Assembly: GCF_910592395.1 (NCBI RefSeq)
Contig: NC_088315.1
Location: forward strand, 17,593,808-17,657,807
Length of the DNA stretch: 64,000 bases
Reading direction: 5' to 3'
Origin: Lineus longissimus
Lineage: Eukaryota; Nemertea; Pilidiophora; Heteronemertea; Lineidae
A model generated the notes under the pieces. The model saw nothing but the letters and a program-made list of their open reading frames with translations. It did no database searches and had not been told where the DNA came from. This document shows positions 50,270-62,347 of this stretch, in pieces. A program made the position numbers and the translations under genes. Numbering within the stretch: the first letter of the stretch is position 1; the number at the start of each line of letters is the position of its first letter.

Positions 50270-51860
50270 ATAACTCAAAAACCCCTTGCTCGGCTGACTT
50301 GAAATTTTTAGGGGGTGTAGGCCTAGTGTGTCAAAGGGTCCCTATTGTTTTTTGGCGCGTTCCAAAATCTAATATGGCCGCCAGCCGCCATCTTAGATTT
50401 TCGCATTCTGCTCGTTTACTAAAGAACCAGAGGTCCAACAGTCTTCAAACTTTTGTGGTGTGATGGTCTATGATAGGGGAGGTTCCCTATCGATTTTGGG
50501 CCCGACCCGAAATCAAAGATAGCCGCCAGCCACCATCTTAGATTTTCGCATTCCGCTCGTTAACTAGAGAACCGGAGGTCCAACAGTCTTCAAACTTTTG
50601 TGGCGTAATGGTCTATGGTAGGGGAGGTTCCCTATCGATTTTGGGCCCGACCCGAAATCAAAGATGGCCGCCAGCCACCATCTTAGATTTTGGCATTCCG
50701 CTCGTTTACTAGAGAACCGGAGGTCCAACAGTCTTCAAACTTTTGTGGCGTAATGATCTATGGTAGGGGAGGTTCCCTATCGATTTTGGGCCCGACCCGA
50801 AATCAAAGATGGCCGCCAGCCACCATCTTAGATTTTGGCATTCCGCTCGTTTACTTGAGAACCGGAGGTCCAACAGTCTTCAAACTTTTGTGGTGTAATG
50901 GTCTATGGTAGGGGAGATTCCCTATCGATTTTGGGCCCGACCCGAAATCAAAGATGGCCGCCAGCCACCATCTTAGATTTTCGCATTCCGCTCGTTAACT
51001 GGAGAACCGGAGGTCCAACAGTCTTCAAACTTTTGTGGCGTAATGGTCTATGGTAGGGGAGGTTCCCTATCGATTTTGGGCCCGACCCGAAATCAAAGAT
51101 GGTAGCCAGCCACCATCTTAGATTTTGGCATTCCGCTCGTTAACTGGAGAACCAGAGGTCCAACAGTCTTTAAACTTTTGTGGTGTAATGGTCTATGGTA
51201 GGGGAGGTTCCCTATCGATTTTGGGCCAGACCCGAAATCAAAGATGGCCACCAGGTCCCCGACTTGGTGATTTGTATTCCGCCCCGTAAATTAAGAACCG
51301 AGTGAGTGACAGACCTGAAACTTATGTGGTGTTATTACCTAGTGCAGGGGAGGTTCTCTATCCATTTTGGGCCCGATCTGAAATCCAAGATGGCTGCCAG
51401 GCCCGACTTGGTTTTTCGCATTCCGACCTGTAACTCAAGAACCAAGTGAGTGACAGACCTGAAACTTATGTGGTGTGATGAGGTTGTGTAGGGGAGGTTT
51501 CCTGTCGATTTTGGGCCTGACCCAAAATTCAATATGGCTGCCAGCAGCCAACTTAGATTTTGGTATTCCGATTGTTAACTGAAGAACTAGAGGTTTGACA
51601 CACTTCAAACTTTTGTGGTGCAATGGTCATTCAGGGGATGCTCTCCATCAATTATGGGCGTGTTCCAAAATCCAATATGGCTGCCAGCAGCCAACTTAGA
51701 TTTTGATATTCCGATTGTTAACTGAAGAACTAGAGGTTTGACACACTTCAAACTTTTGTGGTGTAATGGTCTTCAGTAGGGGAGTTTCTCTATCGATTTT
51801 GGGCGCATTCCAGAATCCAAAATCGCCTTCAGCCGCCATCTTAGATTTTTGCTGAGATGA
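50270..51860. repeat. 145-bp satellite array
   Basis: About 10-11 units of ~145 bp carry CCTATCGATTTTGGGCCCGA, AAGATGGCCGCCAGCCACCA and CAACAGTCTTCAAACTTTTG. Six central units hold an exact 145-bp spacing (CGATTTTGGG at 50491, 50636, 50781, 50926, 51071, 51216). Both ends are diverged. The array starts within 80 bp of the split gene's stop. Confidence 0.9.
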
Positions 51861-54800
51861 GATAAGATAAGAGATGAGATAAATAGCCACGCAGTTGCTA
51901 TTCATTGATATCCGAGCATTGGATATTCTGTGACAGACATCAGGAGATGAGATAAATAGCTAGGCAATTCCTATTCATTGATATCCGAGCATTGGATATT
52001 CTGTGACTGACACCAGGAGAAGGGATAAATAGCCTGACAGTTGTTATTCATTAGCATGTAAGCAATGGATATTCTGTGACTGATTCTAGCAGATTGCACT
52101 AGCTACCCGGCAGTGACTAGTCTTTAACTTCCTGAGTACCAGATATTCTGTGACTGATTCCAGGCGATCGCATAATTGATGCTGTTCCAGTAACAGGGTC
52201 AACAGCTTGCCCACTGATCTTCTGTGTAAATTGCTAGCAGGCAATCGCCTTGGAAACGGCAAAAACTTAAAAGATGAAGGAGATGACAACGGCGAAAATA
52301 GTATAGACCACGCTTCACCTCTGTAGTGAGTAAATGGGAAAACCAACCTCTGCTGTTCACGTGCATGTCTATTGTCAGACCAACTAGCCCAGTCAACAGC
52401 CATATTATTGTGGATGTTATTTGAGAGCCTCCACAAAATTTCATAAACAGCCAGCCACAGAGAAGATATTATCGTATTTATGCGCATATATTTGAGGTGC
52501 GCTTATAGCCACAATTTCATATTTATAGGCTAAATAACGCGCGCAATGAACATGTTAACACACCGAACACACCAGAGCGGGGGCATACATTGGCAATTTG
52601 CCCCAATTGCGTTATATATTTCTAGTTTGGGACTGTTCTTGGCCTAGTTTACAAAAATTCTCAGTAATATTTACTGGAAATACATTCATCTTTCTATTCA
52701 TTCATCTAACTATTTAAATTCTCAATATGCCGAGATGTGTTGTTGACCTTTACACATGACCACTGCATGCAAACATGTGTATGGAAAAACCAAGTCATAA
52801 ATCATATAAAAAGATAATTAATCCCACCTGGAGCGACTGCCTAACTACAATTGCATGTTGCAAAGTCAGTATGTCAATACAATCTCCTGGTTCAAGATAT
52901 AGTTTTGTGAAATGTTGTCCCATTTTCATTTTTGAGTCATTTAATTGTCACATTTGGGTTGCTAAATATAGTGGCTTTTGTGGGATTTCGCGCAGAATAA
53001 ACTTCTTTCCGCTACTTCTTTTTGCTAATCCTTGCACCAAAAAAAGTCCTTTGTTTCTCATAGTTAGGAAGATTTGTGAACCTGAAAGACTGTTTTATAC
53101 CTTCAACATTGTTTACTGACCCCGAATCTATACTTACTTATATTCTTAGCAAACAACTGTTTTCATTTTATTTCATGAATTTGGTTTCAGACTTGTAAAA
53201 ATTCACCCAGTATCTTCCCCTGAAGAGTTTTTGAAATCCACTTTCCATATTTTATGAATGTATAGGCCTGAGCAGGCCAGGTGTTTTCTTTAGTTATGTA
53301 CATGCACCATTTTATGAAATGTATCGTATATACTAGTATGTTATTTCTCTTTTCCCCAAATATGGGGGTGCATTATGTTTCGCTAAATGAAGTATAAGTG
53401 TGTTATAGTTTACGTATATGGAGAATTCATCATCAATATTCAAAAGCTGTCAGGATGGACTGGAGATTGTACCACTATTACTATTGTAACTAATTGTAAC
53501 CTTGTTTCACTGAGTACCACAAAGTGGTTTATCATAAATGTAATTAGCCCAGTTTCTGTACAACATGAGGGGTTGGCCTGCAAAGTGTAGCAGAGGTTGT
53601 AAGCCATCATGATGGACGAGTCAATGCAGGAGATTCTAAAACAATCACTGTAACCTTGTCTCGTTACAAGTCACTACCTCTCCTTGATTCTGCACAAATG
53701 GCTGCTCGAACAGTGGTGCATAGCATACTTTTGAGCCCATGATGGACTGGAGACTCTATCACTGTTACTGTAACTAGCATTGTTTTGTACAACCAAGTTG
53801 TTTTTTATCAATGTGACTAGCCTAGTTTGTGTATATATAATCTGAGAATTGGCCAGCAATTCGAGGCAGGCGATTCTAAAACTATTACATGTAACTATTG
53901 TTGTATCTTTGTTTAGGAACAACAAGTCATTCATTACGTAGCCTAGCTCCTGTACAGCCTTAGAGTTGACCACTGATGAGTAAAATAAGTCCGACCCTGG
54001 ACTGGAGATTGTACAACTATCATTATTGTAACTATTATTGCAGCCTTGTTTCAGTAAAACCAACACGTAGTTTAACATAGTATACTTTATGAACCTAGTG
54101 TCTGTATGAAAGTTAGCGAGTTATTGCTGAGCATGACAGGCAGGTAGAGGTAGGAGATTGTAAAACTATTACGTGTACCTATTATTGTAACCTTGTTTCA
54201 ATGCAAGTAGATATTCCAGTGTGTATATTTTCATTGTTGCCCTCTGTTACGTCATTAGAATTCCCACCTCACGACTTCACAATGATTTTGTGAGTTTGCA
54301 ACGTCGTCGACTCAAAAGTTATGTCTTACTTGACGTCTTCATGTCATTAGATATTTTTGGTCAATAAAATTTAATGTTAAAAAATTGCCTTTTAATCGAC
54401 CTTTTCGTGATAAGCGCGCAGCAGAAAAGCCGAAGGCTTTCTGCGAAGCGCTACTATGGTTAACGTGCATACGACGTATCCAATGTAAACAATGTTTCTC
54501 AAGTCCATGGATTCGTTTCAAATGGCTTAAATTTGACTTAAAATGGCCGCCAGAAGAGATAAACGCGCGAATGAAGCAACTCGACTATTCTGAGCTCCGA
54601 GAGAGAACCACACGATTATTCTCACTGTTTTTTAATCAAACTTCAATTTCTGGGGGTTTACCCCCCGACATATGTGTTTTGATTTTTGAGACTTTAGTAA
54701 TAATATCCAAAAGATGCTTAACATGGATATAATCCCGAAATAATGAAGCAAAAGACGGGCAGGAGTTCCGAAAATTTTGTTTTATTTTTTTAGATTTTAA

Positions 54801-56590
54801 TAAACCTTTTTAACGAATTCCACATAAGCCGTGGTGGGATCCGAAGACACCTTAAGGAGGAATGCATGTTTTTATGGGGTACCATTGGTTTTGCAGATCT
54901 TCTGTTTTTTTCTAAAGAATAATCAATATTCGCTAGCAGGCTTTTTATTCTCCCAGGTATGAAGAGGATTCTATGTTCCTCAGGTTCTTTGTTCATCAGT
55001 CTGGTGTTCCTCAAGAGTCAAGTGTCTTCCAGTCTCTTGGCCTGCAAAAACCCTTTCCAACCAATTTTTTATGCATTAAACCATTCGGCAACATGTTGGT
55101 GGGGAAAAAACCTGATCCCTGTCCCCTTGAATTGGTTGCCAAGGTACGACCACAAGCAATTGTCTCAAGGAAGCCACCAGTACGACCTCTTGGTAGTCTT
55201 GCCAATATCATGCCAGTGAAAAGGAAGGGTAATGATGGTTGAGGGTTGCAGTAAGGGTACAATCAAAGGAGTACCTCTTCCTCGCTGTGGGTTAAACGTG
55301 TCAAATGACTGCACCATCATGAAAGTTTGGAGGTTCCACTCAAGCGCCCCGGGGTATAAGCAGCTCAGAAGGACTTATTGAGAGGCCAATAGGGGGGCTG
55401 AGGGGCCTTTCCCCCAATGCACTAGCTAAAACATGTCAGAAGGATGGGGGTTAGTGGGGGGGGGGGGCTCTCCATGTCGACAGTTGCGTGAGTTCAATAG
55501 AGCTTGCACTTTACATTAGAATCTGCCAGAGTGCCAGACTTATCTAGTCCGGACACCTTTCGGGGGGGGATATTTTCCATTTCTTTGCCGGCTATTAATG
55601 ATGATGGAGTTGAGTTACTGCTAAAGAGATACACGGAGAAAACTGTCTATCAAAACAAAAAATTGGCGGAAGGAACTATAGCAGGTTCCCAACCAGGGGG
55701 TTTGGGGGGTTTCCCCCCAACCTAAAGGCGCTGCGCGCTTACTAGGGCACTGCACTGATAATATTAGTTTATGGGATGTGTGCTATGATAAATAAAAACC
55801 TGCACTCGTGTCTGATCCTCGTCATCCAGATCGCACTCGAGCTGGAGGCTCTGATCATCCACCTATGCATTTTTTTATTGTATCACAATCAGCAAATGGA
55901 GGGTGACGAGAATCATTATTTATTGCCCCAAGATTTTCTTTCTCGCTGGTTTATGACAAGCACCATTTCCGACGCTGCCGTGAACATCTTTATTGGGGCC
56001 GAAGACAGTACAAATGCACTTGTCCGGTTTGCGGCAGGCCTTGTACGCTTCCACATTTGGAATATTTTATGCGAATTTGAGTACGTTGTTGCTGAACAAG
56101 AGGTGTTGGCTCTCGTTCCTTCGATAGGAGAGTAGAGTAGCTTCATGCAGTTTCACGGCAGCTATGGAATCTGAAAATTCAACAGGGAAATATCGGCCAC
56201 AACGGAAATGGTTTGTGACAGTTTACCTAAATCGACCAGAAAGCATCCTTATCGAAGGGGAATCAGAATAAGCATATCCCCCTACTGCAGCCTCGGTCTC
56301 ATGAATGTTCGCCTTTTCAGCTTCCATATTTGCAGTACATTCTGTGGCGCATGGTACTCTCACCGAGGTTGGCATCTCACGATTTCGTATTCCGCTTCTC
56401 GCGGTTTATGATAAGCCATTTCGAGATTAACTGTCGTCATCTCCTCTAACATAATATAGCCCTTTTGATTTTGGGACACATAGAACTCGCATTGGTCTCG
56501 AGTCATATAGGACCCAGGACGCATGGAACCCTCCCGAAAACGGCCTGATTTTGTAACAGCAATGTCCAATCAATGACCCAGACCCTACCC
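51860..56590. other. intergenic, no supported gene
   Basis: 51850-52160 contains a diverged ~75-bp tandem repeat (GATATTCTGTGACTGA...). 53450-54200 has a diverged direct-repeat series built on 'GGAGATTGTA(C/A)(A/C)ACTAT'. The open frame at 55776-56135 has no splice context and no motif I recognise. G-runs occur near 55455 and 55561. Confidence 0.5.
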
Positions 56591-56594
56591 TGCT

Positions 56595-57310
56595 ATTTGT
56601 GGAACTATATCTCAGGATGACAAATGCACTGCCTCGAGAGTCTACCTGTGGTCTGACTAACCTCGTCTGTAGGTTGTATAGTGACTCATAAATATCCAAG
56701 CTATTGCATGACTTCATCAGATTTTACAGTAATTTCTCTTTCTCCCAAAATCATATTTCTACAATGCAAAACTGCATGGACGAGATTTATCCAACAACAC
56801 AAGTAAGAAGGCATATCATAGTTAGCAAGCCAAGGAAAATTTTCTAAACAACTAATCTAGGCCTACCTTTCACTTTACACCCATCATTATATGCCCATTG
56901 CATAGCTTACAATTGTTTACCTCCATGCAGGCTGGAAACGTCCTAAAAAAAACCCCATAGAATACTAGCTATCGATTGCAATTTTTTTCAAATCGCAATG
57001 CTCCGTGAATATTGCACGGATTCAGTTTTAGTGCAAAGTCTATTGCAGTTCAATGTTTTTCAATTATATGGTCCAGTTTTGAGAAATGACGGTTCTGCTG
57101 GAAGCCAATTTTCTATGAAAAACCTACATATCTTATGTCTGAGTTGTCCCTGTTATGATATGCAAAGACCTTTATAGTGAACTATTCAACCACCTGGCTC
57201 ACAGACGTCCACAATGCATCGCGTCTTGTTGCAAGTGTGGGAATCCCAGCTTACGCATTGTTGTGTCGTCAGGTCACAAACTGAAGCTTCCTGCTTTTTG
57301 GCTCACCGTA
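56595..57310. repeat. segmental duplication copy B (with hAT-like empty site)
   Basis: Paralogous to 23310-24990 but without the 1049-bp insertion. CTGGCTCACAGACG runs directly into TCCACAATGCATCG near 57206. Copy B continues after the 302-bp satellite at about 59820 and reaches the intact H...NC gene at 62348. Confidence 0.75.
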
Positions 57311-57339
57311 AGGGGAGTCTATATGATAGCGCTGTGTCC

Positions 57340-57366
57340 GTCGTCGTCGTCGTCGTCGTCGTCGTA
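57340..57366. repeat. GTC trinucleotide microsatellite
   Basis: (GTC)n run of about eight to nine units at the left edge of the 302-bp satellite. Confidence 0.85.
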
Positions 57367-57369
57367 TCC

Positions 57370-59700
57370 TAACAGTGGCACGTTTCTTAACTCCTAGGGC
57401 TATGAATTTGAAACTTTGTACACAGAATGCCCTAGGTCAGCTGACCTCTGACACTGATTTTCGGTCCAATCTGATTCTTTGTTTGGCCACCAGGGGGCCA
57501 AATGTCGATATCTAAAAAGTGTGATATCTCGCTTATTAGTGACTTGTTTTCGATAAAACTTTTGTTGTAGGTACTCATAGCAAATATACATTTTATATTA
57601 TACGGGTTTTTAATTTGACCTTGTTTTCAAGGTCACAGAGGTCATATGGCGTAAATTGGCCATTAGAGTGTAAACTATGGCACGTTTCTTAACCACTAAA
57701 GCTATGAACTTGAAACTTGGTACATATAACCCCCTATATCACATAGCCTCTGGTGCTGAATTTTGATTCGATCTGATTCCTAACTTTGCCACCAGGGGGC
57801 CAAAAGTGGAAATCTAAATAGTGTGATATCTCGCTTATAAGTGACTTGTTTTTGATAAAACTTTTGTTGTAGGTACTCATAGCAAATATACATTTTATAT
57901 TATACGGGTTTTTAATTTGACCTTGTATTCAAGGTCACAGAGGTCATATGGCGTAAATTGGCCATTAGAGTGTAAACTATGGCACGTTTCTTAACCACTA
58001 AAGCTATGAACTTGAAACTTGGTACATATAACCCCCTATATCACATAGCCTCTGGTGCTGAATTTTGATTCGATCTGATTCCTAACTTTGCCACCAGGGG
58101 GCCAAAAGTGGAAATCTAAATAGTGTGATATCTCGCTTATAAGTGACTTGTTTTCGATAAAACTTTTGTTGTAGGTACTCATAGCAAATATACATTTTAT
58201 ATTATACGGGTTTTTAATTTGACCTTGTATTCAAGGTCACAGAGGTCATATGGCGTAAATTGGCCATTAGAGTGTAAACTATGGCACGTTTCTTAACCAC
58301 TAAAGCTATGAACTTGAAACTTGGTACATATAACCCCCTATATCACATAGCCTCTGGTGCTGAATTTTGGTTCGATCTGATTCCTAACTTTGCCACCAGG
58401 GGGCCAAAATTGGAAATCTAAAAAGTGTGATATCTCGCTTATTAGTGATTTGTTTTTGATGAAATTTTTATGGTAGGTTTTCCTAGCAAGGGTATATCAC
58501 ATATCATACGTGTTTTTGATTTGACATACTTTTCAAGGTCACAGAGGTCAAATGGCGTAAATTTGCCATTTGAGTGTAACTGGAGCACGTTTCTTAACCA
58601 ATAAAGCTATGAACTTTAAATTTGGTGCACCTGATTCTCTACATCATTTAACCTCTGACACCGAATTTCAGTCTGATCTGATTCTCGACTTGGCCACCAG
58701 GGGGCCAAAACTAAAAAAAGTAAAAAGTGCAATATCTCGCTTAATAGTGACTTGTTTTCAATTCTATTTTTATGGCAGGTACTCAGAGCAAGGATGCATC
58801 ACATATCCTACGGTTTTTGATTTGACCTTATTTTCAAGGTCACAGAGGTCAAATGGTGTGAATTGGTCGTTTGTGTGTAACTATGGCACGTTTCTTAACC
58901 ACTAAAGCTATGAACTTTAAACCTGGTACACATGACTCCCTAGATCAGATGACCTGTGACACTGATTTTCGGTCTTGTCTGATTCTTAACTGGGCCACCA
59001 GGGGGCCAAAACAAAAAATTTGAATAGTGCCATATCTCGCTTATTACTGATTAGTTTTTGGTAAAAATGTCATGGTAGATACTCTTAGCAAGGATACATC
59101 ACATATGATACGGGTTTTTGATTTGACGTTCTTGTCAAGGTCGCAGAGGTCAAATGGCTTAAATTGGCCATTTTAGCGTAACTGTGGCACGTTTGTTAAC
59201 CCCTAAGGCTATGAACTTGAGACTTTGTACAAAGGACCCTCTAGGTCAGCTGACCTCTGACCCTGAATTTCAGTCCGGTTTGATTCTCGACTTGGCCACC
59301 AGGGGGCCAAAAGTGAAAACCTAGAAAGTGTGATATCTCGCTTATTAGTGATTCGTTTTCAATAACATTTTTATGGTAGGTTCTCCTAGCAGGGATACAT
59401 CACATATCATATGAGATTGGTCGTTTGAGTGTAACTATGGCACTTTTCTGAACCACTATAGCTATGAACTTGAAATTTGGTGCACATGACTCCCTACGTC
59501 ATGTCACCTTGGACACCGAATTTCGATCTGATCTGGTACTCAACTTGGCCACCAAGAGGCCAAAACTAAAATTGGTAAAAAGTGCAATATCTCGTTTATT
59601 AGTGACTTGTTTTTTGATGATATTCTTATGGTTACCATAATCAATAATGGTACTTACTCCAAGCAACGATACATCACATGTCATACCGACTTTGGTTTGA
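57370..59700. repeat. ~302-bp satellite array
   Basis: Seven to eight units are marked by GGCACGTTTCTTAACCACTA, GCCACCAGGGGGCCAAAA and AAGGTCACAGAGGTCA. GGCACGTTTC recurs at 57679, 57981 and 58283, giving a 302-bp period. The central three units are almost identical and the flanking ones diverged. Every unit carries AGGTCA-N3-AGGTCA preceded by an inverted TGACCT. Open frames across the array are by-products. Confidence 0.9.
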
Positions 59701-60074
59701 CCTATATACTATACATGTACAATGTTTCTTAACCTGGATGAATTCCAAAGCACCAAATATCTATACGGTGAGCACAATGGCCCCTGGCCGTTTCATCTAC
59801 TTTCTATGGGTGTACGGCACTCCTTATATCTTTTTGGTTCAAAACCAGATTCGATAATCATCGTACGAGTCCATAGCATTGTTCACACAGAAGAATTTAG
59901 ACCAAAATATGCTCTTCAGAATGGCACGCAATGAATAATATTTTAGGACACATGATTGGATTTCAAGATATAGACAAGTACATCAGATAGAGAAGGACAT
60001 TGTGAAAGTGTGGAGGACTCTGAGTGCTTTTTCCATAGCCAACACAGGTAAGGAGGTGTATCCTAAAATGGGGC

Positions 60075-61744
60075 ATGGCGATTTAGCGGATCCTGCGGAT
60101 TCTGCGGATTCTGCGGAATCTGGTCTGCAGCGGATTTTCTATGTTATGGGTATCCGGTCGTTTCGCTCCCTGACGTTTTTGCCCCCAAACTTAGCCTAAT
60201 ACCATTAGGCCCCCACGTGGTGGCGCTGAAGGTGGCCGCTGCCGTGATGTAATGTAATCAAGCTAAATCAAGAGAGTGTCTGAGAGTCACTCTACCCAAA
60301 AATTAGTCGTTTCGCCTCCTGGGACTTGGGGTGGTTTAAGGATCGTTGCCAGGATCTCGAGCTTACCACCTGTCATCGCATGATCTTGCTGGCTGTTTGG
60401 TCATCAAGAGTGGGATGATTGACTCGGGTGGACGTTTTAGAAAATTCTTTTCTTTATTATCATGAGAGTGGGAAATTCTCTGTTTAAACTGATTTGTCAT
60501 CTGGGAGTCCTGGACATCATCAGTCATCATGTGACTTGAATATCTTAATGATGGATCATCAAGGCAATCGTATGTTGCTCGTGCACAATTTTGCGATGTT
60601 GTAAAATAAAGAGAGACGTGTCAACCAGGCCAGTGTAGAAGTTTAAAATGTCCCCTGGAAAAAGTGTCCGTCCCTATTGTATTCTGCACGATATTAACAA
60701 ATTAACGAATGAGCGAAAATGACGTGTGTTTTTCGGGTGCGTAACGACTTCCACGATTACGGGCCAACTCGGCCTGGGTTATAGATCACGGTCAATGGTC
60801 TCATTAGGGAGGGTTTTTTTATTCATGCGCCCCCCCCCCCCCCCCCCCCACCGTAGTTCCTAAAATCATTGATTTCTCTGTCCTTACAGTATGTCAGTGT
60901 TGATTCAGCAGTTGTTTTGGCAAAGACATGTTTTTTTGGAGTTTCTGAAACCTAGAGCGCTACTCAATAGGCGGCTAACAAGAAACTACGCATTTATACT
61001 GTTGTTGCGGACGTATGTGTACACTGAACTTGGGATGTGCGTCGGCCCCGTGTTGAAATGCCGTCCAGTGCCAGTTGGTGCGTTTTTCGCTGATTTGTGC
61101 AAAATTCAACATATCTCAAAAGTTCAATGGTTGACCCTCGATTTTTTTTTATTTTTGTGTAGCGTAAACAACTGTCTTTCATGGGAGAATGGTCACTGTA
61201 AGAATTATTCAGGAAGAAATGTATAATATTTGGGGTTTTTCGTGATTGTCCGGCCCAATTGGCAATATTGCCATTTGGGATGGTGAACAGAGCTAGGAGC
61301 AAATGTGACGCTTATGATTTATTTAAAGAAATAAAATGCCCGATTTAACATCCTGCAGAATCAGGGGAATCGAGTGTTTCCAGTGATATACGACACAAAT
61401 GGGTTGTCCTCATGCATTCACTTTGGAAACGCATTTTAAAATAGATGTTACGTCCTGTTAATGGGGCACGTCATCATCGCGTACATTTGGGAAAAACTCC
61501 CTAACGAGACCAATGCGGAAATCGTCCGATAATAGAATGCAGACATTTTTTTCATGCATGTTGGGTTTTTTCCGAAATGCTTGATAATCTCAGCGGTTTA
61601 GACAATTTAACAGTTATGGAATATTACAGATATTTATTATAAGGATAATTTATCATAATTTCGATATTCTCGAGCTGTTTTTATGCTGATTCCGCCCATA
61701 TTCCGCAGGTTCCGCAGAATCCGCAGGATCCACTAAATCGCCAT
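60075..61744. mobile_element. ~1.67-kb element with TGCGGA-rich inverted ends
   Basis: ATGGCGATTTAGCGGATCCTGCGGATTCTGCGGA at 60075 is mirrored by TCCGCAG...ATCGCCAT ending at 61744, so the terminal inverted repeats are about 35-45 bp with internal CTGCGGAT subrepeats. No transposase is seen. A C-run at ~60831-60849 and a fragment of the GGTGTAGAA MITE (about 60632) lie inside. Confidence 0.65.
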
Positions 61745-62064
61745 CGCCGCTAAAATGGGGTTCTAGCTAGGCCTATTGAGCGTATGGGGCCAACACTTGA
61801 GTGTGCCAAAATATTTTTTTGAAAGGGACATGCAGGGCTCCCAATTACACTATAAACGTATATAGACACAGTTTAACGGTCGATTCTAAAACACCCTAGT
61901 GAGAATATTTCATTTTTAATGGACATGTATATAGCCTCGTTTTCACCACAGAGGTTCAGTTGAGACAACTCAAACCGCTTGGATTGGTGCAAAATGTGGA
62001 AGCATTTCAAAAGCATTTAAAAACCACATTATTCTATATTAAATTTGAGATGTTTTAGAATAGA

Positions 62065-62219
62065 AATTGATACCTCACGTACTGTCGGTATTGATGGTGG
62101 AGGGTGGAGCTAAAATATTGGCCAAAGCCTCGGCTAAGCCTCGGTTTTGGTCTACATTTTAGCCCCATCCTCGCGGCTTGGGTGAGACAACCAATACCTC
62201 CAGTTCGGTATCAATTCCT
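62065..62219. mobile_element. short MITE-like foldback upstream of intact gene
   Basis: GAAATTGATACC at the left and GGTATCAATTCC at the right form inverted ends of a ~155-bp unit, with an internal GGCCAAAGCCTCGGC / GCCTCGG symmetry. It ends about 130 bp before the start codon of the intact H...NC gene. Confidence 0.5.
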
Positions 62220-62347
62220 TAAATTAGGGGGCGCCCAACATACGGGGGTCGAAATTACAACACAGCACCAACTTATTGTAGCCATGGAATGGGATCTAGG
62301 ACAATACCCTCAAAAACAATAATCTATTTCAGTATAAAAACACCAAC

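Noticed and set aside
55776-56135. 119-aa open frame
   Set aside because: Moderately protein-like composition, but no recognisable family, splice or promoter context; left unannotated as a gene.
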